The translations under genes were made by a program, and so were the position numbers. Source: a virus. Taken from it: 24,661 bases of DNA. Numbering within the stretch: the stretch's first letter is position 1; every line of letters begins with the position of its first letter. The notes under the pieces were generated by a model that worked only from the letters and a program-made list of their open reading frames with translations, had not been told where the DNA came from and did not search any database. The DNA is taken from the IMG/VR virus record IMGVR_UViG_3300008113_001032, positions 1 to 24,661 of that record, one strand, 5' to 3'. This document shows positions 18,518 to 24,661 of the stretch, in pieces.

Positions 18518-19317
18518 AACCATCCAGCAGACAACAATTGATTGATTATTGCCTAAGAAAGTTAGGTTATCCTGTGCTGGAAATTAATGTTGATGATGAT
18601 CAAATTGATGATCTTGTTGATGATGCATTGCAGTTATTCAACGAAAGACACTTTGATGGTGTCGAAAAAATGTATTTGAAGTATAAAGTTACCCAACAGG
18701 ATATTGATAGAGCAAAAAATAATATAACATCGCAAAGAACAGTTGGTGTATCAACTTATACTTATTACGAAACCCAGAACTACATTGAAATTCCAGATAG
18801 TGTTATAGGTGTTGAAGGAATATTTAAACTTGATGATAGTACATTATCAAGTGGCATGTTTAATGTTGCATATCAAATTTTCTTAAATGATGTATATAAT
18901 TTTACATCTATCGAATTATTGAATTATTCAATAGTTAAAGAATACCTTGAAACAATTCAATGGCTTATTAGCCCTTCTAAAAAAATTAGATATACAAAAC
19001 GCCAAAATAGATTATATGTTGATATGAATTGGACTAATATTAATGTAAATACTTACATAGTAATTGAATGTTATCGAATTTTAGATCCTGCTGATTTTAC
19101 AAAGATTTATAATGATTCATTCTTGAAGTTATATCTAACTGCATTAATTAAAAAACAATGGGGTCAGAACATGATTAAATTCCAAGGAGTTAAACTCCCA
19201 GGTGGAATCGAATTGAATGGAAGACAACTTTATGATGATGCAGTTAATGAATTGGCAGACATTAAAACAAGAATGTCCTCAGAGTATGAATTACCTCCTC
19301 TAGACATGATCGGATAA
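18514..19317 (+). CDS. gp13: Neck protein gp13
   Basis: 267 aa. The N-terminus MKPSSRQQLIDYCLRKLG, then PVLEINVDDDQIDDLVDDAL, is the signature of T4-like gp13; T4 gp13 carries the same layout (LADYIKRSLGAP...VEITDDQIFQFINDAI). gp13 and gp14 form the neck that seals the filled head and accepts the tail. The C-terminal part (GVKLPGGIELNGRQLYDDAV followed by ELADIKTRM) is the conserved end of the cyanophage forms. Its length is slightly below T4 gp13 (309 aa). The ATG overlaps the previous stop (ATGA), and gp14 starts 9 nt after its stop. Confidence 0.92.
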   Translation: MKPSSRQQLIDYCLRKLGYPVLEINVDDDQIDDLVDDALQLFNERHFDGVEKMYLKYKVTQQDIDRAKNNITSQRTVGVSTYTYYETQNYIEIPDSVIGVEGIFKLDDSTLSSGMFNVAYQIFLNDVYNFTSIELLNYSIVKEYLETIQWLISPSKKIRYTKRQNRLYVDMNWTNINVNTYIVIECYRILDPADFTKIYNDSFLKLYLTALIKKQWGQNMIKFQGVKLPGGIELNGRQLYDDAVNELADIKTRMSSEYELPPLDMIG

Positions 19318-19326
19318 TAAAGACAT

Positions 19327-20736
19327 ATGGCATTAAATCCATACTTCCTTCAAGGAAACTATTCCGAGCAAAGACTTCTGCAAGATCTCATCAATGAGCA
19401 GTTGAAGATGTATGGCGTTCAGATTGGATATCTTCCTAGAAGTTATGCAATTAATGATGGCGTATTAAGAGAAAATATTCTCGCACGATTTAATGATAAT
19501 TACTATATCGAAGCTTATATTTCTTCATATGGTGGTTTTGGTGGTGGTGGAGATTTATTAACTAAATTCGGTGTTCAAGGTAATGATGATTTATCATTAA
19601 TTATTTCTAGAGAAAAATTTGAAGATTTTATTACTCCATTTATTGAAGCTGAATTGGATGATGAAAATTTGAAAATTAGTAATAGACCCAAAGAAGGAGA
19701 CTTGATATATTTTCCATTAACTGACACTTTATTTGAAATTAAGTTTGTAGAACATGAAGTTGAGTTCTATCAATTAAACAAATTATATGTTTATGAATTG
19801 AGATGTGAACCATTCATGTTTGAGGATGAAGTTATTGATACTGGTGCATATGAAATTGATACTAGTGTTGCTGAACGTGGTGTTGATGCTGTATTAACTT
19901 TAGTTGGAACTGCAAATACTGCTGGAGCTGGAACAACAGTTATACCATTTGGTGCTGTACAACAAGTACATTTAGTGAATGATGGTTGGGGATATACAAG
20001 CGCACCTACAGTTACGTTCTCTGCAGCACCTTCTGGAGGTGTAACTGCTACTGCTGTTGCAATCACAACTAGCAAATCAATAGTTGGTTATACATCAAGT
20101 CTATCTATTGATAGGATTGTACTTACAAATCCTGGTGGTGGATACACAATGGCACCAACAATTACTATCAGTGGTGGTGGAGGATCTGGTGGTATAGCTA
20201 CTGCTTCTCTTGGAAATGGAACAATCTCAAGAATTCAGATTAATAATGCTGGAGCAAATTATTCAAGAACGCCAACGATTACAATTGCTCCTCCTACTGG
20301 AGCTGGAACTACTGCTACTGCAGAAGTCTTTATCACAAATGGAAGTGTATCTAGAATTTATGTAACAAATGCTGGTTCTGGATATACATCAACACCATCA
20401 ATAACACTATCACATCCTGGTGTTGGAACTGGCAATTATCTGTATAACGAAGTAATTACTGGAGAAACATCAGGAACAAAGGCAATCGTAAAGGATTGGA
20501 ATGCTTCTGCAAAAGAATTGAAAGTATACAGATTATCAGGTCTATTTACTCCTGGTGAAGTCATTGTTGGATCAGCAGGAACCTATCATACTGGAATTGG
20601 CTCCACTGGAAGATATATATTTAAATCGGCGGATTATTTTGTAGATCCAGATTTATACGCTGAGAATGATGAAATAGAAGCAGAAGCTGATACCTTCTTA
20701 GATTTTTCTGAGACAAATCCATTTGGAGAATACTGA
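19327..20736 (+). CDS. gp14: Neck protein gp14 with inserted Gly-x-Gly-Tyr repeats
   Basis: 469 aa, against 256 aa for T4 gp14. The N-terminal part matches T4: a [20 protein letters not shown] segment, the aromatic [19 protein letters not shown] stretch, and [20 protein letters not shown], parallel to T4 [20 protein letters not shown]. The conserved acidic end ([18 protein letters not shown] ... NPFGEY) follows. Between them, roughly residues 190-375, sit four copies of a G-x-G/N-Y-(T/S)-x-x-P-T-(V/I) beta repeat (nt 19984, 20134, 20248, 20371) that T4 lacks. It works with gp13 in closing the head and joining the tail. Its stop overlaps the gp15 start (TGATG). Confidence 0.92.
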   Translation: [469 protein letters not shown]

Positions 20737-21590
20737 TGTTAGGAAATTATTTTTATCACGGAATTATTAGAAAAACCATTATAGGTTTTGGTACTCTGTT
20801 CAATAATATTGAAATCCGAAAAGTTGACACTGATGGTAGTATAGCGTCTGTAATGAAAGTTCCCATTGCGTATGGGCCTATCCAAAAGTTTTTGGCAAGA
20901 ATAAATCAACAGCCAGATTTGAATAAAAAACAAACAATTACCCTTCCAAGAATATCATTTGAAATGAGAGGCATTTCTTATGACCCATCTAGGAAAGGTT
21001 CAGTAACGCAAACATTTAAATCTGTAACTAGTGACGCTAAATTGCAAAAGGTATTTTTACCAGTACCATATAATATCAATTTTCAATTAGCAATTATGTC
21101 TAAAACGCAAGAAGACATGTTGCAAATTATAGAGCAAATATTACCATTTTTCCAACCAGCTTTTAACATATCGATAGATCTGGTTGAAACTATTGGGGAA
21201 AAAAGAGATATTCCTATCGTATTAGAATCTGTAAATCCACCAGATGACAAATATGAAGGTGGATACGATGAAACAAGAACCATTATATATACATTGAATT
21301 TTGTGGCAAAAACATCTCTGTTCGGATTGATAGCCGATTCAACAGATAAACTAATTAAAAAAGTTCAAGTTGATTACTACGGCAACACAACAACAACTGC
21401 TAAGCGTGAAGTACGTTACACTGCAACACCAAAAGCATTACAAGATTACAATGATGACGGTGTAATAAATGCTGCTGATGACGTATTAGTAGAGCCTGGT
21501 GATGATTTTGGTTTTAATGAAACTTCTTCATTCTACCAAGATTTCAAAACTTATAGTCCATCCCAACAACAAGATGTAGATCTAACATGA
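20736..21590 (+). CDS. gp15: Proximal tail sheath stabiliser gp15
   Basis: 284 aa. T4 gp15 caps the finished tail tube and sheath and connects the tail to the head. Matching blocks are the N-terminal YFYHGIIRKTIIGFGTLFNNI, VPIAYGPIQKFLARI, and the diagnostic LQIIEQILPFFQPAFNISI (T4 FQIVEQILPYFQPHFNTTM), followed by KRDIPIVLESV. After the conserved core comes a C-terminal tail of about 60 residues with a loop DYNDDGVINAAD (residues 237-248) that fits the 12-residue EF-hand/dockerin calcium pattern D-x-N-x-D-G-x-I-x-x-x-D. The tail then reads EPGDDFGFNE. The start shares a base with the gp14 stop; the stop overlaps the gp16 ATG. Confidence 0.92.
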   Translation: MLGNYFYHGIIRKTIIGFGTLFNNIEIRKVDTDGSIASVMKVPIAYGPIQKFLARINQQPDLNKKQTITLPRISFEMRGISYDPSRKGSVTQTFKSVTSDAKLQKVFLPVPYNINFQLAIMSKTQEDMLQIIEQILPFFQPAFNISIDLVETIGEKRDIPIVLESVNPPDDKYEGGYDETRTIIYTLNFVAKTSLFGLIADSTDKLIKKVQVDYYGNTTTTAKREVRYTATPKALQDYNDDGVINAADDVLVEPGDDFGFNETSSFYQDFKTYSPSQQQDVDLT

Positions 21591-22003
21591 ATACTTTCGA
21601 CAAAATTAGTGACGTTTTGAACGTAGAATCTGAAGTAGAATCTTCTGAAATAGTTGCTTCTGAAAAACCAAAACTTGTTAAAGTTGAAGAACCTCAAAAG
21701 GACTATGAGTATACCAGGGGTCAACTTTATGCTTTGATCGAGAAAGGTCAAGAAGCTGTGGATGGAATACTGGAAGTTGCAACTAGTTCCGATCATCCTA
21801 GAGCTTACGAGGTTGCTGGGCAATTAATTAAAAACGTTGCTGATGTTGCCGATAAATTAATGGATCTTCAAAAGAAAATGAAGGATCTTGATGAAAAACA
21901 TGCAAGACCAACAACTGTAAATAATTCATTGTTTGTTGGTTCCACAGCAGAACTTTCTAAATTAATTAAGCAAGGTATTCTAAATAATAATACGCAAGAT
22001 TAA
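21587..22003 (+). CDS. gp16: Terminase small subunit gp16
   Basis: 138 aa, close to the usual size of cyanophage gp16. It has a variable acidic N-terminus, then a DYEYTRGQLYALIEKGQEAV block, the helical core HPRAYEVAGQLIKNVADVAD followed by LMDLQKKMKDL, and the conserved tail NNSLFVGSTAELSKLIKQG. gp16 recognises phage DNA and regulates the large terminase gp17, whose gene is expected downstream of this window. The ATG overlaps the gp15 stop (ATGA). T4 keeps the same 13-14-15-16 order. Confidence 0.92.
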   Translation: MNTFDKISDVLNVESEVESSEIVASEKPKLVKVEEPQKDYEYTRGQLYALIEKGQEAVDGILEVATSSDHPRAYEVAGQLIKNVADVADKLMDLQKKMKDLDEKHARPTTVNNSLFVGSTAELSKLIKQGILNNNTQD

Positions 22004-22008
22004 ATTTT

Positions 22009-22086
22009 ATGAGAGACGGAAAATCCGCCAAAGATAAAAACTACTCCCTCCGTGATTGGTTTAAAGGTGGTGGATGGGGATCATGA
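22009..22086 (+). pseudogene. Truncated N-terminus of a DWFKGGGW-type phage protein
   Basis: 25 codons starting MRDGKSAKDKNYSLRDWF, followed by KGGGWGS and a stop. This N-terminus is very characteristic of a cyanophage/pelagiphage protein that normally continues for 50 or more residues with a GGKYDGKPCAKQPG-like, Cys-containing, basic tail (recalled, not searched). Here the match stops at about nt 22077 and the sequence changes to …DHEYSMARSEL in another frame. I read it as the remnant of a gene fused to its neighbour by a deletion. The ATG is 5 nt after the gp16 stop. Confidence 0.65.
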
Positions 22087-22093
22087 ATATTCA

Positions 22094-23197
22094 ATGGCTC
22101 GTTCTGAATTGAAAACAATTCACAATGCTGCAAAGCGTCTTGAGAAAAAAATGGGTAAAAAGGGTGAAGGTAATTTAGAAGCTTGGGTTCAATCTAAAAT
22201 TACTAAGGCAGCAGATTATATTGATACTGCCGCCGATTATGTTGCAAATGAACAAAGATCATATAGAGTTGGTGAACAAATTCCAGCATCTGCAACTAAG
22301 CCAAAACCAAAACCCACTGGTGCTTCAAGATTTAAGTTTAGTGTTGATAAGACTGGATTACAAGGACCAGACAAACCATTGACTACCGAAGAAAAAGATG
22401 CTTGCTACAAGAAAGTAAAGTCTCGGTATTCTGTATGGCCCTCTGCATACGCATCTGGGGCATTAGTTAAATGTCGTAAAGTTGGTGCTAAAAATTGGGG
22501 CAATAAATCTGAAGAAGTTTCAGCAATTGTAGCTAAAGTTTTAGATGAAAAATGTTGGGATGGTTATAAGCAAGAAGGGATGAAGAAAAAAGGTAAGAAA
22601 ATGGTTCCAAATTGTGTCCCAGTATCAGAGAATGTAAAAAGAATTCAATCGATGGGGAGAGTATATGTAGTTATGGTAAATTTTTATGGAAAATATTATA
22701 CCATAAAATTATATTTTTCTGGATCAGAGCAACCTTCAAGAGAGGAAGTAGCTACTGCAGTAGAAAAAATTTATCCATCTGGAAAAGTTCTTGCATATTA
22801 TCCTGCAATGAATACTGTTGGTTCCGATAATTATATCATTGCCAAAGAAGAAGCTGAGCCTCAACCAGAACCTAAGTATGGTAACACCACTTATGATAGT
22901 GCAGAAAAAAGACGTAGAAACTACTTAATGAATATTGGGGTTATTGGTGAGGGTGCTGCTTGGACTCGTAAGGAGGGACAGAATAAAAAAGGTGGTCTTA
23001 ATGAAAAAGGTCGCAAGTCTTATGAAAGAGAAAATCCTGGTAGTGATTTGAAGGCACCTTCTAAAAAGGTCGGTAACAAAAGACGTGCATCATTCTGTGC
23101 AAGGATGAGAGGTATGAAAGAGAAACTAACATCAAAGAAAACTGCTAATGATCCAAATAGCAGAATCAATAAGTCCCTTAGAGCTTGGAACTGCTGA
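22094..23197 (+). CDS. Basic multi-domain protein with PSAYASG (DUF5872-like) and DUF6321-like regions
   Basis: 367 aa from the ATG at 22094; the frame is open upstream to nt 22013 and a GTG at 22052 is possible, but residues before about nt 22079 are shadows of the truncated gene, so the native start is probably lost. Regions in order: MARSELKTIHNAAKRLEKK and an EAWVQSKITKAADYIDTAADY helix block; KVKSRYSVWPSAYASGALVK plus CRKVGAKNWG (nt 22415-22503), a module also known from large DNA viruses of algae; DEKCWDGYKQEGMKKKGKK; a small GRVYVV...PSREEVATAVEKIYP domain (nt 22652-22846) shared with the next gene; and a C-terminal AWTRKEGQNKKGGLNEKGRK ... DPNSRINKSLRAWNC region (nt 22955-23194). DUF numbers are from memory. 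The strongly basic C-terminus suggests DNA contact, perhaps as a virion-packaged protein. Function unknown. Confidence 0.75.
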   Translation: MARSELKTIHNAAKRLEKKMGKKGEGNLEAWVQSKITKAADYIDTAADYVANEQRSYRVGEQIPASATKPKPKPTGASRFKFSVDKTGLQGPDKPLTTEEKDACYKKVKSRYSVWPSAYASGALVKCRKVGAKNWGNKSEEVSAIVAKVLDEKCWDGYKQEGMKKKGKKMVPNCVPVSENVKRIQSMGRVYVVMVNFYGKYYTIKLYFSGSEQPSREEVATAVEKIYPSGKVLAYYPAMNTVGSDNYIIAKEEAEPQPEPKYGNTTYDSAEKRRRNYLMNIGVIGEGAAWTRKEGQNKKGGLNEKGRKSYERENPGSDLKAPSKKVGNKRRASFCARMRGMKEKLTSKKTANDPNSRINKSLRAWNC

Positions 23198-23198
23198 T

Positions 23199-23519
23199 AT
23201 GAAAAGCTTCAATCAATTTCTTTCAGAAAGTGTCACCATCAACGGTGACTTCAACGGTACTTTAAATATTGGTAGTCATTCAGAATCACAACAAGTTGGT
23301 GAAGATTTTACTGCTGATCTTGTTTGGCAAGGTCAATTATATCGAATGGATTTTACTGCTAAGGATGGAATTCCTTCTAGAGAAAGATTAGCAGAAGAAC
23401 TTCAAGGGCAATATCCAGGAATTATTGTACATCAAATTTATCCAGCAGATTCTGAGTCGGATAATATTAAAGTAAAAGATTCTAAAAGATATCATCCAGC
23501 AAAGTTAGATTGGGTTTAA
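23199..23519 (+). CDS. Candidate capsid-targeted internal head protein
   Basis: 106 aa from the ATG at 23199, which is 1 nt after the upstream stop. I reject the longer in-frame start at 23148 because it overlaps 50 nt of the neighbour and precedes the conserved MKSFNQFLSE. That decapeptide parallels the T4 capsid targeting sequence MKTYQEFIAE of internal proteins, which directs them into the prohead and is removed by protease gp21 after the Glu. A VTINGDFNGTLNIG strand pair follows. Residues 34-95 (GEDFTADLVWQGQLYRM, PSRERLAEELQGQYP, then IYPADSESDNI) align with a domain in the upstream protein. The C-terminus is RYHPAKLDWV. The internal-protein role is inferred; T4 cleavage usually prefers A, G or T where this has Ser. 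Confidence 0.75.
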   Translation: MKSFNQFLSESVTINGDFNGTLNIGSHSESQQVGEDFTADLVWQGQLYRMDFTAKDGIPSRERLAEELQGQYPGIIVHQIYPADSESDNIKVKDSKRYHPAKLDWV

Positions 23520-23522
23520 TTT

Positions 23523-24661
23523 ATGGCACAGTGGAATAAGACTACACAAGACTTTCTGAATCAAGAAAGATCTTTATTTGAGGTTTTTAACATCGCAGAT
23601 CACTGGGGAAACCAGACAGATTGGAGACCTCAGTTTTCTAATAATAACAGGTTAAAAACTGCACCTTTCCAAACAGTTTTCTTTAACACATTTCAGTATG
23701 GTAAAGAGACTGATGTTTGGGATGAGAGAATTGTTGGAGTTGGAACTGCAACTTGGAATCAATATTCCAGTAATGTAATTATGCAAGTTGGTGTTACTAC
23801 TGGAAGTAAAGTTATTAGACAAACCAGAAATGTGATGAGGTACATTCCTGGTAGACCTGCAACACTTGCGTTCGCAATTAGGTTAGAACAACCAAAGGTA
23901 GGTATTCGCAGAAGATTTGGATTGTTTGATGACTATAATGGTGCATACTTTGAGGATGATGGAGGAACTTACTCCTATGTAATTCGCACAAGCACATCTG
24001 GTATTACTACAGAAAGAAGAGTTGGTAGAGATGAATGGAATGGTGAAAAGTTTGATGGCAATGGTTGGACTGGTGTAACCGCAGATCCAACAAAACAACA
24101 AATGATTTCTATCAATTATGAATGGTATGGTGCAGGAACCGTAGATTTTGCTTGGTTGATGAAGGGAGAAACTATCAAGAGTCATACCTTTGATAATTCA
24201 AATGTAAATAATTTTGTTTGGTGTTCTAGTCTATTCCTCCCAATCCGTTGCGAGATTGAGAATGTAACTGGTGTTGCAGGAACTCATTATCTCTATCAAG
24301 GTTCCAATTCTCTCATCCAAGAAGGTAATGCAGACAAACTCGGAACTCTTTTAAGCCAATCCAATGGAATCACTGGGACTACGATGACACTGGCAAATAC
24401 GTTCTATCCGATTGTAAGTTTGCGTCTTAAATCATCTGCTCTCAATTCAGTAATGCTTGTGAGATCTTTGCAGGCAGTAACCAATGATAATACTAATGTG
24501 TATTGGAAAGTTCTTCAGAATGCAACGTTGACTAATCCAGTTTGGACAAATCACGCAGATGTAGATTCATTTATCCAATATGATACCTCTGCAACTGCAC
24601 TTTCTGGGGGTAGAGATATTCTTTCTGGATTTGTAGTTTCTGGTGGATCTAATTTGATTGA
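23523..24661 (+). CDS. Virion-like structural protein, 3'-truncated by the window end
   Basis: The ATG at 23523 is 3 nt after the previous stop and the frame stays open to the last base (379 complete codons). It begins MAQWNKTTQDFLNQERSLFE. It has recognisable blocks RLKTAPFQTVFFNTFQYGKE, QTRNVMRYIPGRPATLAFAI, VGIRRRFGLFDDYNGAYFED, RDEWNGEKFDGNG and MISINYEWYGAGTVDFAW. I recall the same blocks in unnamed virion proteins of cyanophages and other phages, with a beta-sandwich look (alternating strands, W-G-A-G turns). In T4-like phages the large terminase gp17 would be expected soon after. Base usage is slightly less AT-rich than in the giant genes. Function unknown; a structural or particle-attached role is inferred from family memory and position. 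Confidence 0.75.
   Translation, partial: MAQWNKTTQDFLNQERSLFEVFNIADHWGNQTDWRPQFSNNNRLKTAPFQTVFFNTFQYGKETDVWDERIVGVGTATWNQYSSNVIMQVGVTTGSKVIRQTRNVMRYIPGRPATLAFAIRLEQPKVGIRRRFGLFDDYNGAYFEDDGGTYSYVIRTSTSGITTERRVGRDEWNGEKFDGNGWTGVTADPTKQQMISINYEWYGAGTVDFAWLMKGETIKSHTFDNSNVNNFVWCSSLFLPIRCEIENVTGVAGTHYLYQGSNSLIQEGNADKLGTLLSQSNGITGTTMTLANTFYPIVSLRLKSSALNSVMLVRSLQAVTNDNTNVYWKVLQNATLTNPVWTNHADVDSFIQYDTSATALSGGRDILSGFVVSGGSNLI

Noticed and set aside
22612-22830. Plus-strand 72-codon open frame nested in the basic multi-domain gene
   Set aside because: The overlapping frame carries the conserved PSREEV domain; this frame is compositionally odd and has no ribosome site.
23232-23249. Six-bp inverted repeat GTCACC...GGTGAC
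   Set aside because: Short, inside coding sequence, with no U-tract; fits chance and codon use.
23883-24185. 100-codon minus-strand open frame
   Set aside because: It is antisense to the conserved blocks of the last virion-like gene.
1-24661. tRNA genes, CRISPR arrays, insertion sequences, integrase or attachment sites, intrinsic terminators
   Set aside because: None seen. Coding sequence is continuous on one strand; gaps are at most about 90 nt and hold no G+C-rich stem with a U-tract.

Overview
The window is a single-direction (+ strand) block of virion genes from a T4-like (Straboviridae/Kyanoviridae-type) marine myovirus. The low GC content, the gene set and the protein flavours (an enlarged gp8, a DUF4815 giant, gp13-gp14-gp15-gp16 in order, and small 'RDxFSKAIINTD' and 'KVKSRYxVWPSAYASG' proteins) look most like a cyanophage of Prochlorococcus/Synechococcus. 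A pelagiphage relative cannot be excluded. No host-metabolism gene, tRNA or CRISPR array is visible, and no stretch over 300 bases lacks a gene.

Layout. Bases 1-7419 hold the 3' part of a giant modular virion protein (at least 2472 aa) in the position of T4 gene 7; it contains what looks like a complete seven-bladed beta-propeller. Baseplate wedge gp8 follows (7450-9081). Next is a second giant, a DUF4815-type structural protein that is split into two frames as sequenced (9086-9661 and 9585-16361). A run of small genes follows: a coiled-coil protein, an Ig-like baseplate/fibre protein, a 69-aa protein, a 387-aa fibre-like protein and a 60-aa coiled-coil protein (16363-18517). Neck proteins gp13 and gp14, tail sheath stabiliser gp15 and small terminase gp16 occupy 18514-22003. 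After gp16 comes a region with a broken 25-codon ORF, a basic multi-domain protein, a 106-aa protein with a T4-internal-protein-like N-terminus, and the start of a further virion-like protein that runs off the window.

The genes work together in assembling baseplate, tail fibres, neck and tail completion, and then in DNA packaging. Most neighbours overlap or abut (ATGA, TAATG, TGATG junctions), which implies co-translation from long late transcripts. Two T4-type late promoter boxes are visible: GATAAATA before gp8, and a perfect TATAAATA before the 113-aa gene.

Most notable points. (1) Two apparent deletion junctions, one inside the DUF4815 gene and one just after gp16, join sequences that are normally separated in related phages. 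(2) The 106-aa protein begins MKSFNQFLSE, closely resembling the T4 capsid targeting sequence MKTYQEFIAE, so it is a candidate packaged internal head protein. (3) That protein shares a domain of about 60 residues with its upstream neighbour. (4) Gly-x-Gly-Tyr beta repeats are shared by four different virion proteins. (5) An EF-hand-like loop sits in the tail of gp15. Family identities rest on my memory of T4 and cyanophage sequences; no search was run.
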